From positions 1 to 64,000 of the forward strand of contig WEDG01007248.1 of assembly GCA_017591395.1 (NCBI GenBank): 64,000 bases of DNA. The letters are read 5' to 3'. Of the stretch, positions 12,871 through 25,650 are shown in pieces (positions within the stretch are counted from its first letter, which is position 1; each line of letters starts with the position of its first letter). The DNA comes from Schistocephalus solidus. Taxonomy: Eukaryota > Platyhelminthes > Cestoda > Diphyllobothriidea > Diphyllobothriidae. The position numbers and the translations under genes are program-made. The notes beneath the pieces are model-generated. The model saw nothing but the letters and a program-made list of their open reading frames with translations, was not told the origin of the DNA and searched no databases.

Positions 12871-15800
12871 ACTTTCACTGCATCTATCTCACTAAATTTT
12901 CCACTCCTACATCTTGGCCTGGTGTCAAGACAGTGTCAAGAGATTGGAGAGGGTGCAGTCCCACGCACTGTTGTTCAACACCAACCAAGAATCCTTCAAA
13001 ACAGGGATAGATGGCTCGAATCCTAGCTGATTAGGAGTGCCGTAAAGAACACGTTAAGAAGGAGCCATATTGAGGGAAGCATGGAATCAGCGGGCAAATT
13101 TCACTTTTATCTGTGTCTAATGTTGTGCAAGATTTTGTTTGCTATCCATTCTTCTAATGTTTGCTTTACTGAGAGCATTGCTTTGGTGTCTGATAGCTTT
13201 GAAGAAATTACGATGGTATTGGGGTTCGATCGTTCGTGATTTCTTAGCCGCAGTATGCATAATTCAGTCAACATTTCGTCTGTAAGAGAGGAAGGAATTG
13301 TTGTTCAACTGCAACACGTGCTAGGTGTCAAAGGTTTTTCGAAAAACGATCGTTTCTACGCCTAGTTGCACACCGACGTACATAGACGTCGAGGAGAGGT
13401 GCCAACTGTCTGTTTCCGATCCGTTTTAGTGACTCGCACTCAGCTGGCTTTAAATTGACGAATAAGGTTTGTCGATATGATAAGCCGAGAAATTCGGTTG
13501 CTGCTCGCGCAGTCGTACCTGAGAGAGGACAGTCTGCTGGAGGGCTTTTAATTTATTATGCGCAGCGATAAAATGAGATTGGTCTTATAGCAGCGTCACA
13601 AAAGTGCGAAACGCTAGACGGACCTTGGACCTCCCAGTCGACCACCTCGGAAAGGCGATTTACCTTTGGTGATATTTGCACACCAACCCTTCATTCTATA
13701 GAGAGGGGAGTTAAGGAGCTATATCTCTACGAAGTAGCTTGAAAACCATAAATTATTGTGACTCATGCTTTAGAAATATGGTTGCGTTTTTCTAACCGAG
13801 GAAGACTTCAGCTAGTGCAAAAGGAATAAGGTTTTTCTGAACTGGTTTATTATAGGTGATGGAAGATGGGGACATTGGTGGCCACAGGATTTCTATGGCG
13901 CAAGAGATGGTGCCAAACGGCGGGAGGGGGTCGCAGGATGGTGACGTGCTCGGCATCTGATGCTCTCTGTCTACATAATGGAAAGACAGAGTCGAAACTA
14001 CCGGAGATGGGATCGGACGCAGTGGTAAACAAAGCTTATCAGTCGATCTACGCGTGTCTCCCACGCGCATCATTGTCCAGGCTTCAATCCCATCTAATTC
14101 TTAGGTCCATTGCCGCCTGACTCTCCCACCTAAAACATTTGGGTAACCCTTCAGTTGGCAGCTATCCAAGCCACGAACCTTATCGCATAGTGAAAGATTC
14201 AAGCGTTTCAGATTCTTTATATTGATTATGTGCGCTGCAGAGCCTTGGGCATGAAGTTCCACAGTTAACCTAAGTACCCATTCGGTCTTTTACCGTGCAG
14301 CAGTCAACTGTTCGAGCCTGTCAGCTCTCTAGTTTTTGGATTGGGTTCCATGACTGACAGCTGCAACACCTCGCCTACGCATGCCATACGCAACTTGTAT
14401 AGCACCCCCTTACACCCTGTTCGCCTACAGAACTTATTGATGAATGACTTAAAATGGCAAAATGTTTTGTCCTCTTCTAACGATAGGAACAATCAAGCTC
14501 TATATACACCGAACCCCTACCATCTTACTGACGAAGTAGTCCAGGTTTAACTCGAAAAAACAGAATATATTTCATGCTCAGCCATGGTCGGTAACCTGTG
14601 TCATACTTTTAATTGAAAATAATTTAAAATGCAGTCATTTTCTGCTTAAAATATTCAACAAACATGGAGCGGGGTTGGAGTAACGCATTTATTTACTGAA
14701 TGCGACGTGGCTCTCAAGGTATGTTTTAGCAGACATACAGACATCATCAAGGATAAGATATTCTCAAGTCTATGGAGATCTGTTCATTAAACTAGGTGCT
14801 TTGCGTTTATGCGAAAATGAACAGGAACTACAAAATTCTAAAAGCGGATATGTACTATCAGCTAAATGTTGGTATAGTACAAATAAATGGAGTAGAGGAA
14901 CCTAAAATACTGCTGAATCAAGTCAAAATATTTGTGTTGCGAAACTTTCGAGAGACGATCCACGTAAGTTACTGCAATTTTCTCATGAGTGACTGTCAAT
15001 CTAACTGAAAACTGACACACAAGGTCTACCAACCTAGAGGTGAAATGATTTAGTTAAAGCATGAATTTAAAGAACATGCATCTGATATCACAAGAACATT
15101 CGTGGCGTATCTTTTATTCCAATAAGCATTTTCGCCTCCCTTCCACGTTAGTATACCTGAGTATTTTCCACAGATGCTCAGACACGGAAATTGGGAATCT
15201 TAGACAGAAAAAGAGATTACACACTTCCATTTTCAGGAAAAATCTGTGGAAAACCCGTATACTTGGTATAAACAACATTTGTTTCGAAATTCGAACTCCA
15301 TCAAGCCCGAACGAGGGGAAGACAGGAAACAGGGGTGCAGGGCACTTTTGCTATGCTTCTCACGGAAAGGCAGTCAGCATAGGTTACTTACGCCTGACAG
15401 CAAATTATTTTTCGATAGCGTGACGCTTTACCGTAATGGAAAGGTTAAACCTAACTAAGCAGCTGTTTTCTCAGGCATTTGGCGAAAACTGGCAATTCTC
15501 AGTTAAAATCATTCTCTTCTCTACCCGGAATTCGCACACACTATGGGTTGGCATCTAGCAATGTGTAGCTTGTCTGCTCGGTGGTGTAAATGATTCTTAA
15601 CCCAACAGATTGGAGCTGTAGCAGCATTCTTATGCGGAGCTATGTTAAAATTAATCAGTCAGGAAACCAGCATACAACACCTAAAAGTGACTTTCTTGTC
15701 CGGAGTGGTAATAAAATAAGACAACCTAAGGAATTTAACGGTTGACCTCGCGGAAACCTTTGTTGAACAGTCTACCTTCTATTATGCTTTAATAATATCT

Positions 15801-16077
15801 CTTTTTACACCGAACCGAAACACCCGAATTTCATTAAGAATTTCCGATGTGCTTTGTGGTCAAGAACCACCTGGGGGCCGTATGTCGTGCTGCAGATCAT
15901 CTCCCAGGTAATTAGTCTACCATTTTTAAGATACTGCGAATTTCAAAAGACTGAGCACGGTGATTGTGGAAAATGCAGCCTCGATTTCTATGACTTACAG
16001 AAGTGGTTGCCGGAAAGAGAAGCAGAGGGAACATCGAATTCACAGATAAGCAATTCCAACAAGGAGAAATAAGACCG
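12871..16077. other. No gene recognised
   Basis: Mixed-composition DNA. A GC-richer patch at 13790-14120 is open on both strands (93 codons minus, 84 codons plus), which points to composition rather than coding. Open frames at 15061-15423 and 15246-15458 overlap in different phases and match nothing I recognise, as does 15854-16072. Confidence 0.4.
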
Positions 16078-17130
16078 AAGTGGCCGTTCCTGACTCATTA
16101 ACCGTCATCAGTCAATTATTCCCAACCCCAGGTCGTTGCCCTAACCAAGGATCAAACCGGTAACCTATTGATCAGATGTCCAACTCTTTAAGCCATTGAG
16201 CCACGAACCGTTGGCTTGCCAGTTTAGATCAGGAATATGGACCTTCGTTGATGAACGCTTATCGATCATTTACGACACTCGCTCATTCCGCACTATCTTG
16301 TGGCTCGTTCTTGAGCCCCATCAGCAGCAACATCACAGTAGTTAGTGGTAATAGAAGCAGATCAACAAGGCTGAAATTGCCATTCCAGTTTCTCTTTTCT
16401 GTGTCAGAATTGCTAATCGGCCTGAACTATTACTAGCCGCTGTGCGGCTGGCGACGGGGCTCGAGAACGAACCCCAGGGCATAGCGGGACGAGGGAGTTT
16501 CTTTAATGACTGGTGAGCATTTAACAAAGAATTTACGTAATGGAATCGAAATAATAAATGCCAGGTCGGAAATGTTAGGAACCAGTGACTGAAATGAACC
16601 CTGAATGCATAAAGGCTTGCTGTGAATGAACTAGCTCCTGGTAGATGAATATTGCGTCAAATATAGAGGAGATTGGAATTGCCATTTCTGGCTTATTAGC
16701 CGTCGAAAGCCAGTCATACACAAACTTTAGGTCCTGCCCCACCTTGGGATCAAAACCGTGACCCGTTGATGAAAAGTCCAATGCTGATGGTGGAGCTCAA
16801 GTGTGAGCCTCAAGGCAGAGCGAAGCCAGAGAGTTCTGGTAGCGATCTTTGAGCATGCATCAACGAATGCAAGTTAATATTCCCGACCTTAAACACCAAG
16901 ACAACTAACATGTGGCTCAGTACTTAGAGCGTTGGAATTCTGATCAACGGTTCGTGGGTGCGATCCTCATGTTTTGTACAACCTTGGGTTGGGTATGACT
17001 GGCTGAAGACGGCTTCTTACCCAGAAATGGTCATCCCAGTCTCCCTCGGTGCTCGGGAGTGAGCATCAAGGAAGAGCGGAACAAGTGAGTTCTGATAGCA
17101 ATCGGTGAGCATTCATTAACGATCTAGCTC
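16078..17130. repeat. Cluster of decayed tRNA-headed SINE fragments
   Basis: Three pieces of the family at 51103-53972 can be seen: 16078-16235 (minus; AAGCCATTGAGCCACGA is the inverted A-box region), 16660-16870 (minus; TTGCCATTTCTGGCTTATTA) and 16905-17130 (plus; TGTGGCTCAGTACTTAGAG then TTGGGTATGACTGGCTGA). All are degenerate. The last two again face away from a shared middle, head to head. Confidence 0.65.
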
Positions 17131-20100
17131 CTGCTAGCTGTCTGCATGATGTTACCGGTCCTGCGGCATCAGCACACGTAGGAATGTTTGCCCGCATATA
17201 CATGGCGCTACGCTAACACCGCCCGACCCTGTTTCACAACGCACGCAGCAATCAAATTTCAAAGACCCCATACGAACCAGACGAGTCCTCACTCAGTTAA
17301 GCTCATCGGCTGAGACCAGGACAGGTGATATTTGGGGAATGCACTGATGTGACCCTGTCATAAGGCACACTTTACCAATATTCGTTGCTGAAAAAATACT
17401 TATAGTCAGCTGACTTGCATGCGGGCTTTTGAAATTGAGCCGCCATTTTTTCTGCTCTCTATTCGCATGTAAAGTTTCTTATGTATACAATGGCTGGCAT
17501 ATTTTACCCCCGATATACTGATTTTATCTATTTTTGTTTCTTCAAACTACCGTTATGTGGTCATCAGCGCACGACGCTAGAAAGTCCAATTCAGCCTTCA
17601 TTTTGCAACACATTCACTCAATAACAATTGTTCATTCTGTCGCTAAATGCAGTATTCTTTCATTATGCATCATTTGTGCTCTTCGGGTGATACGCGGTTA
17701 GTTTGCCAAATTTTATTCATGGTGGATTGATGCGTATATATCTCTTAGAATATTCTTAGATACAACTGTTTGCCCTGTGAGAATTTAATGCACGCAACAG
17801 ATCATAAAAATTGTATCATTATTTGTCTTATTTTACGCAATATGAGCTCACCAGAAGACATTATCTCCCAAAAACGTTTTCACGTAAACCCGCTTCAACA
17901 AAAAAACCCGAGCCATTACTGAAATCCTGAATGCATTCGGCGTTTGTAAGTCCTGCAAGATCGAGGTCACAGAGCCTGCCAGGAGGGTGAGATCAGCACG
18001 GAAACTTCTGCGACTGTAGCTCTCAGTCGCTAGTCCTGATCAGTATAGTTTAACGTGGTGCTCATGTCTTAAGTCCAGGCCTTGCACAGGAACTTGGGGC
18101 ATTGAACCAACTCCCTAGGCCACCCACTTATCCACGCGAATTCCCGTTTAGAGCTATGATGAGGTTTCACAACTAATATCGAGTAAACATTGGGGTCCAG
18201 GATCTGATTTGCTCGGAGCAGTTGATCTTTAATCCCATTGGTCCATGTGCACGAGTACATCTAGTCAATATGCGATAGGCTAAGCTGCCTGAATAGCAGT
18301 GCCAATTTGGCTTCCAAATATTTTACCAAGTGAAGACGACGCAGTTCAAGTAGTCAACTGCTTGAAGCAATTTCCAAAGCAAATGCGAAAATCTGGCTTT
18401 CAGATTGAGCTCCAAGCGAGCACAAGCTGGGTATTGACGTCATCAGTTTGGTGTTCTTGATAAAACTGCAAGTTTCGCAACTATCCGGAAATAAACGCTG
18501 TTCAAGCAGTGTGCAGTGAATCCATTGCTCCGTCCAAACGTCAGCGGTAAAGAAGAACTATTCCGCACTATAGCAAATCCACAACTCTTAATAAATAAGG
18601 TTACTGTGACTGGTTTGCATTAAACAGGACAACTTTGAGAACACCGCATTCGTAATTGCGCGTATATTTAGGCAAGAACCATGATTGATGAGCATGTTAT
18701 TTGGAGAAAATAAAATGAATTGCAGAGCTCGATGTTTGACAGGGGGTCACACTTTTCCTCATCCATCAAATGCAGCCCCCACGCTCAAAACACTGCTGAG
18801 TCTTCGGATCCACTTCAATGATCACTCGTAATTTTTTGAATGCACATATATCTCGCGACGCAGACCATGCCTCATGCAATCGCATATGCTCAAGCAGACA
18901 CCTTAGAAACGACGCTTGATTTCATGTGCGATCTTGCAGTTTTGACTAACGTGGTTACAAAACCAGGACTTCTGCCACATAAAATGAAATAACTGTGATA
19001 GATTTAGAAATTTTTCACAAGGCAAGCTCTTTTACTTTTGATTAAGGTAGATAAGGTACTAAAGAAATTATACAAGATTTAATTTATTTAAACAACAAAA
19101 AATGATAAGCAAAAAGAACTATAAGACACGTCAAGGAAATATTTTTTGGTAATGTGTGATTGGATGTAAAATCAGCGCATAAAAATATTTATTCGCTGAG
19201 ATTTGATAGAACTTTGGCATAGCTTTGCAAAGCCCGGTCCAAATTCTGGACCCCCTCATCTCGGAGTAGTAAGTCATAAGAACACCTGTAATAACCGTCA
19301 TCTTCCCCAGGATATTTCTGGAATCAAAGTAAATCTATGTGCAACAATTTCCTTGTCTAGTTTTACTTTTTTAAAAATCACTTTTGCCACACTCATTAAT
19401 CTAAAACTTGTCAAACTTCTATAAATGTAATAATAATGCCAAGCAATTCGTCGTAGTCCCTCGGTTGTTTCAAAGTAGCAGCAGCAACTGTTAGCCAAAA
19501 TAAGACTGGTGATGTGTTCGTAATAGCTGAAACAAACCTCTTGACGTTTGTTTCCTTTTCTGAACATGAAGGTTACGTTTTGTGCGTCAATGATTTATTG
19601 AACGTATTTTTGCTATAACTTTGGTTCATTTGGTTGCGTTTCACGATGGTATATGTATATTAATGCTGATTAACGTTTACTGACTCCATTTTAACTTTAA
19701 AAAAATGGGTATAGTTTTAGCAGGCAAAATAGTTCGTATGACTTGTGTGCTTGCCTAATACGAACGAGTAAATAGGAAGACACTACCCACTTAACATAGG
19801 TGGCATACAAAATTCATTTGGACTTAACCCTATCAATAACCCTAGCATGAAACTAAACGATAACCTTACTCATAACGCTAGCCATGCCCTAAAGCTAAAC
19901 CATGCAGGAGGGAAACACAATAGCCGGACCCACTGAGAACATTCCAAGCAAGGCCACCTGTCTTACGGGAACCGTGATAAAAGTACTTTTATGGGTAAAC
20001 CAAGGAAGCAATAAATCTGGGAAAAAACAAAGGAAGAAGGTAGGGGTACCGAAAACTTAATTACCGAGTTTAAATTAGCTGGTTGGAACCCGCGGGATTT

Positions 20101-20632
20101 AAGGGAAACGGAAAAACCGTCCCATGAGCGAGGGACAAGGGGATCAGCCTATCGCAAACTCGAACCGGCGGGACTGAAAGGCGAAATTTAAACGCGTGAA
20201 AATCAAAATCAGGGAGAGCTAATCCGTAGCCAATGTTCTCAGTGGGTCCAGAAATTGTGCTTCCACTCCCGCTTAAATCAGTAAGGTTTTTCATTTCAAC
20301 AAAGAAGCCATTAGGTGGTTTATGATTTTGTTCCCCCCAGGCTAGGATTGAGAAAACGTAACGTCTTTAGGTATTTCTTATAATAACCCTTTACGATTTT
20401 TTGACTACTTGAACAAATTTGTTTCTAATCTCATCTTCACTGTTTTCAATGATATGCGTTATGTTATAGCTGACCTTACTGGAATGCATGCTTAATTACA
20501 TCATAAAGGCAAAAGAGGTGGTAAAGCTATTCGAAATAGTCAAAAGGACTCCCGGTATTTTAAATAATAAGGTGACGGGCATAAAATATTGGCCCTTGGT
20601 CATTGATTGTAGCAGTCTATCATTGTACCACG
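17131..20632. other. No gene recognised
   Basis: AT-rich DNA with no recognisable protein. Around 19815-19905 there is a run of CCCTA/CCTAG-like words (ACTTAACCCTATC, ATAACCCTAGC) reminiscent of degenerate telomere-type repeats, comparable to 33225-33350. Confidence 0.45.
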
Positions 20633-20936
20633 GACCCGTTGTTTTGTCGCTTGCGATCGGAAATCTTAATTATGCCTGCTGACTGCGAGTGCTCTACAGT
20701 GAGCACCAAAGCACAGCGTGACATACGTGTTCACTAACAAGATTGGACAGCCGCACACTATCACCATATTGCAGATTGCAACCAACAGAAACACGGGCCC
20801 GTGGCTCAGTGGTCAACCGTTCGTTTCAGTAACCAAAGGTCATGGGTTCAAATCCTAGGTGGTCCACACTTGGGAATGAGTATGCCTGGCTGATGACGGC
20901 TTATAAGCCTGAGCTGGCCATTCTGGTCTCCCTGTA
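20633..20936 (+). repeat. tRNA-headed SINE copy joined to PLE at (TA)n
   Basis: A short inverted piece (20633-20682) is followed by a direct tail-to-head copy: tail at 20685-20790, then head GGCCCGTGGCTCAGTGG with B box GGGTTCAAATCC at 20841-20852, then the body ending GGTCTCCC. It stops at (TA)n, immediately followed by a truncated PLE endonuclease domain on the minus strand. Confidence 0.75.
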
Positions 20937-20950
20937 TATATATATATATT
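20935..20950. repeat. (TA)n tract at SINE/PLE junction
   Basis: A short TATATATA run separates the SINE body from the PLE endonuclease remnant, one of several junctions in this window at which unrelated repeats meet in (TA)n. Confidence 0.9.
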
Positions 20951-23029
20951 TGTAGACGTTTCCCAGTCTCTCCAATGTAGTTTACTGCGCAGAAATTGCA
21001 TTGAATCCGGTAGATGACGTTTATTGTTTCACCTCGGGGCAGGGAGGCCTTAGGCCTCATAACCAGATGTTGAATGGTTGACTCCAGCCGGTGGGCGATG
21101 AAAATCCCCATCGATCTTAGGAGACGGGAGACTGCCTCCGAAACCCCGTCAATGTATGGCAACGCTCACCATATCTTTGGCTGTTCTGTCGCTTACCTTC
21201 GGCTTTGCCTGCACTGTCTGCTACGTTCGATGAAGTTGCGGTGATACCCATTGGCCATGAAGAGGCGTAGGAGGTATCGAATTTTTGCCTTTCTTTCGGC
21301 TGGCTCGCTGCAGTGTGTTTCAGCCCTTTTCTGTAGTGTTCGAACACAACTGCGTTTGTGGCATAACGGGTGTTTGCTATGGTTGCTCAGGATTTGGCGG
21401 GTACAGGTGGCCTTCCGATACACCATCGTTTTAAGGTACCCACCTTGTTTTTGATGGACGAGAACGTCTAGGAATGGCAGCTGGTTGTTGACTTCCACGT
21501 CCATTGTTAACTGGATGTCAGGGAAAACAGAATTCAGGCTGTCCTGAAATTCCTTGACCATTTCCCGCTCGATAATGACAAAGGTATCGTCCGCATACTG
21601 AGTTCAGAATTTCGGTTTGTAGTTTGCGAAAACCAAGGCCTCTACATTTTTGGAGTACTGCCTCTGCTATGAAGCCCGAGAGTGGCGATCCTATTGGCGT
21701 CCCCTTGACCTGCTCGTACGTTGTTCCTTCGAAAGTGAAGTACGTCTTCAGGCAGAATTTTAGGAGCTGGATGAGATCTCTCCGATCACCATCTCATTCG
21801 TCTCGTTGTACCTGCTCTCGAGCAGTTCGTTGACCATTTCGACTGCCAGACCTTGTGGGATCGAGGTGAAGAGAGCGGTGATATCGAATGACAGCATCAC
21901 CTCGTCTGCAGTAATTTGCACTCCCTGGAGATGCTCCAGGAATTGAGTTGCTGAACAGACCGTCGTGGTCGCGGCCGAGGTGAGCGACCGCAAATTTAGG
22001 AAAAATCCATTTCGCCAGATGAAAGGTTGGTGCACCGCGGAATCACACGATTGGCCGGAGAGGGATACCAGCCTTGTGTACTTTTGGCAGTCCCGTAGAA
22101 CCTTGCTGCTGCCGCGTCTATTGGTTTAATGGCCAGTCGTACCGACTTAGTAATGGTCTTGTTCTTTTGCATGTCAGTGAGTGTCTTTTCGAGTTCCGTT
22201 ACAAGTTTCTTCATCGGTGCATCGTCACACGGCAGGTACGCCTGTCGGTCCTCCAGTAAGGCGTTGGCCATCTGGATGAAGTCAGTCTAATTCAACACTA
22301 CTGTGGAACGTTCTTTGTCGGCTGGCAGAATCACGATGCTGGTTTCAGCCCTCAGTGTCTTGAGAGCACTCTGTTCCGCTCTGGAAATGATTGTGCGTGG
22401 TTTGTGTGCCATCACCAAAGAATTTATCTGCTGCCGAATAAAGTGCTTTCTTCCGTCAGATTCCCCGGTGTGTTTGAGAATCGACTCGACAGTGGCCACG
22501 AGATTGACCGGATTAGCATCTGCGATTTTAAAGCAAGCTTTATGACTCAGCACTTTCAATTGTGCAGGTGACAACTGTTTCGATGACAAATTTTGCACCA
22601 GAACTTCGTTCTCTTCTTGAGATGAATGGGTTATATTTCGAAGCTTATCCGCCAGCTCCAAATCTCTCATTGCTCGTAGGCCGCTGGCTCGTTTATCAAT
22701 CACCTGCTGCAGCAGACCGACTCCATCCTCGCAAATTAGTTAAACGCACTTTGTAACCGCTTGGCTCAATACCCCATTGTATTTGCGCAGTCGAAGATTG
22801 CAGTCTTGGAGGATCACCCGAATCATTCGTCTGCTATGTTGTGTCACCCACCGTTTCGCCAGATTTGTGTTCACCGGTGGCTTGTAAGACAAGCTTTTTG
22901 GAAGCTCGTGATTGTCAATGCATCTGTGGAGGAATTGAATTAGCGCGTAAGTTGAAGACAGACGAAGGGCAAATATTTCCCAACATCGTGCTGACTCAAG
23001 CGCTTCTCGCCCGAAAATATTGCTAATAG
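20951..23029 (-). pseudogene. PLE family 1: RT plus truncated GIY-YIG endonuclease (broken)
   Basis: A Penelope-like reverse transcriptase on the minus strand, split by frameshifts and stops. In order from the 5' end: an N-terminal region (about 22740-22900), the IVILPADK motif near 22300, RFYGTAK near 22100, MLSFDITALFTSIP near 21880, then the catalytic QYADDTFV motif near 21590, and a C-terminal RT part (21193-21561). The endonuclease follows: PRGETINVIYRIQC and NYIGETGKRL (20960-21035) are the GIY-YIG core. It is cut right after that core by (TA)n, so the rest of the nuclease is missing. PLEs copy RNA and insert with this nuclease; this copy cannot be active. Confidence 0.85.
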
Positions 23030-23200
23030 AAGCGAAGATGCGCGTTCCCGGAAATAAATGAGAAGAAGAGGTGGTCACGGGAACCATGGTTATATTGTCC
23101 TGACGTTTCAAAATCAAACAAGATTTCTTCGTCGGATGTAAGTATTGTACCGTGCCTCCCAGTATTTATAGGTGGTAACATTACGGGTAATACGGGATTA
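23030..23200 (-). mobile_element. PLE pseudo-LTR region (pLTR)
   Basis: A terminal region that recurs at 27112-27250, 29930-30045 and 49540-49680, always containing AAATACTG, the hammerhead-like motif, an ACGGGAAC/GTTCCCGTGA segment and GATGCGCGT. Here it lies between the tail of an upstream truncated copy (23201-23870) and the start of the next PLE coding region, the partial-tandem layout known for PLEs. Confidence 0.75.
23097..23140 (-). ncRNA. Hammerhead-like ribozyme motif in PLE pLTR
   Basis: On the minus strand the order is CCGACGA, a stem (GAAATC pairing with GATTTT around a 6-base loop), then GAA, the self-complementary ACGT, and C followed by AGGAC. This follows hammerhead core order (CUGANGA, stem II, GAA, stem III, NUH), but U4 is C, there is an extra base before stem II, and stem III has no loop of its own. 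PLEs of other animals are known to carry hammerhead ribozymes. Activity is not shown. Confidence 0.35.
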
Positions 23201-23870
23201 ATAAGGTTTTTGAATTTGCGTGGAGGATGGGCCGGGTTGGGGGTGGAGATCCTCAGTCATCATGCTGCTTGATGAAGAGAGCGGTGTTTCACCCTTGGCA
23301 ATCATCTTTTGTCTGTACACCGGGTCCGTGGTGGACGGAGGGAGGGCGGGTGATGGCTTTTTCTCAATCTGGTCGGGGCCGGCGTTCGCACGTTGGCAGT
23401 AGTCGTCAGTTCCCCCATCGACTGAAGCTGCCGCCCCATGCTGTTAATCTTGGTTGCGATCGCACCTACGTGTGTATTCGCACCTGCCGGATAAGAAGTT
23501 GAGCTGGCTAAGGTGATAACTGTTCCTTCGTCGGGTGTGGGTTGTGTTGCGATTGCGTGCGTGTCCGCCATGGACTCACCAATGTTCGGATGCACTTTAG
23601 GCCCATGTTCACGTTGGCTCTTTTCGATCATTGAACTGCGTTCGGAGGGCTTGGTAGGCCGTAGGAAGCGTCACACAACGATTGATGGAGGGTTTCCCGT
23701 TTGCCAGGCCTCAATTGTTTCCCTTGCCACGTGGTCATTTCCCCGACCTAGAATTTCAGCATCCTAGAATGCGAACGTGTGTTCAGAGTCTGCGCAGTGT
23801 TCCGCAACCAAAGAAATTGGGTTCATCCTTCTTATTGCCGTCATTTGTCCTACGACTCGGGTTTGTAGCC
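23201..23870 (-). mobile_element. PLE family 1 3' tail, minus arm of palindrome
   Basis: Encodes the region after the GIY-YIG core on the minus strand, for example ISLVAEHCADS near 23800 and the tail KSQREHGPKVHPN with ATKINSMGRQLQSMGELT (23302-23631). It is truncated at its 5' side at about 23870, where it meets an oppositely oriented copy. It sits directly upstream of the pLTR of the next PLE, forming a partial tandem. Confidence 0.8.
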
Positions 23871-23872
23871 TA

Positions 23873-24694
23873 TGAGGCCTAAGGCCCCTATGACCCCGAG
23901 GTGAGACATGAAACGTCATCTACCGGCTTCAATGCAATTTCTGCGCAGTCAACTACATTGGAGAGGCCAGGAAACGGCTACAAACCTGAGACGGAGAACA
24001 CATGAGGGCAATAAGAAGAGTGGACCCATTGTCTTTGATGGCGGAACCCTTCGCAGACTCTGCACACGTGTTCGCATTCTAGGATGCCGAAATTCTGGGT
24101 CGGGGAAGTGACCACGTGGCAAGGGAAAACAATCGAGGCCTGTCACACGGAAAAACCCTCCATTTATCGTTGTTTGACGCTTCCTACGGCCTACCAAGCC
24201 GTCCGAACGCAGTTCAATGATCAAAAGAGCCAACGTGAACATGGGCCTAAAGTGCATCCGAACATCTGTGAGCCCATGGTGGACAACCACACAATCGCAA
24301 CACAACCAAGACCCGACGAAGGAACAGTTATCACCTCAGCCAGCTCAACAACTTATCCGGCAGGTGCGAATACACACGTAGGTGCGATCGCAACCAAGAT
24401 TAACAGCATGGGGCGGCAGCTTCAGTCGATGGGGGAACTGACGACTACTGCCAACGTGCGAACGCCGGCCCCCGACCAGATTGAGAAAAAGCCATCACCC
24501 GTCCTCCCTCCGTCCACCACGGACCCGGTGTACGGGCAAAGGATGATTGCCAAGGGTGAAACACCGCTCTCATCACCAAGCAGCATGATGACTGAGGACC
24601 TCCACCCCCAACCCGGCCCATCCTCCACGCAAATTCAAAAACCTTATTAATCCCGTATTACCCGTAATGTTACTACCTATAAATACTGAGAGGA
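23873..24694 (+). mobile_element. PLE family 1 3' tail, plus arm of palindrome
   Basis: The plus-strand copy starts at ATGAGGCCTAAGGC, continues through a frameshifted GIY-YIG core (NYIGEARKRL in a shifted frame near 23950) and is then open as 24084-24650, ending in a proline-rich tail (HPQPGPSSTQIQKPY). The same tail is encoded by the minus arm. It ends near ATAAATACTGAGAGG at 24694, before any hammerhead-like motif, where PLE family 2 begins. Differences from the minus arm show that it is not an assembly mirror. Confidence 0.8.
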
Positions 24695-24696
24695 GC

Positions 24697-25197
24697 GGAA
24701 ATCGTTACGAACAAAGCATGCTCGGCGCGCTCATTTCAAATGCTCACTACAGACTACAGAAATTCAAAACTTCTAAAGAGCATTATATGCAGTTTTGTCG
24801 AGATAAACTTCCTAGACACTTATTTCAATATCTTAATAAAACGATTACCTGTGTTGCTGACACTGAACGACAGAAGAAGAGAGAGGCTTTGGACAAGAAA
24901 TGGATGGCTATTTCCCATAGATTTTACACAAACCAAAATCAGTCAACAAATGTTGTAAACTTGTCATCCAGAAGCCTCATAATAACCGAAGAACGAATAC
25001 TTTCTAAAGGAATGAAATACAATCTTTTTGATTCAAAATACCTAAATTTCCTTGCGAATTCGGAGTCCATCATCTCAGCAGAATCTTATACAGACGAGGA
25101 ACGTTTCACAATACGGAATAGCACTGTACATGCCTTAAGGAACCGAAATTCTTTTTCAACCCTATCATATGAAGAGAAGAAGGCATTTAAAATTTAA
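24697..25197 (+). pseudogene. PLE family 2 N-terminal region
   Basis: An open frame rich in Lys, Arg and Ser that lies upstream of the RT motifs, as in other PLEs. Recognisable only by context: it ends SYEEKKAFKI and stops just before KTDKNIVILPADKGGST, which is in another frame at about 25195-25250. The frame is open back to 24667, but the first ten codons belong to the preceding PLE tail. Confidence 0.7.
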
Positions 25198-25199
25198 AA

Positions 25200-25580
25200 A
25201 CCGATAAAAACATCGTCATCCTACCTGCGGACAAAGGAGGTTCAACAAGCATTTTGAACAAGGTGAACTACGATGAGAAGATGCTGTCGTTGTCACAAGA
25301 TAGTTCAACCTATAAACTTCTTAACGCGGATCCTACAAAAACGCAGAATTCAACTATTGAAAGGGTTTTAAAGCGTCTCACAGCGAAGAAGCAAATATCA
25401 AAAGATATTGCCAAGTCCCTAAGACAAACTGAACTGACCATAGCTAAAATCTACGGATTACCTGAAGGTTCACAAAGCCGAAGTACCATAACGACCGATA
25501 GTATCATTGATTGGTGCACCCAATTACAAAATTTATCAGTGGCTATTCCACAAGTTACATCCATTGACAAGGGATTGTGA
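25200..25580 (+). pseudogene. PLE family 2 RT, first part
   Basis: Starts with TDKNIVILPADKGGST, the conserved PLE RT motif that follows the N-terminal region, then continues through KIYGLPEGSQ, the degenerate counterpart of the family 'YGLPKVHK' motif, and stops at 25580. The next RT motif resumes in another frame at 25651, so the gene is broken. Confidence 0.8.
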
Positions 25581-25650
25581 AACCTCTATCGAAAACTCTG
25601 TAGAATGTCTGAACAAATTGCGATGACTCCAGATTGCAGAAGATGAAATA

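Noticed and set aside
13792..14120. Overlapping ORFs of 84-93 codons on both strands
   Set aside because: Both strands are open over the same GC-richer patch and no motif is seen, so composition is the simpler explanation.
23201..24694. Assembly fold-back artefact as explanation of the palindromes
   Set aside because: The arms differ by many substitutions and indels and are truncated at different points, which a mirrored read would not produce.
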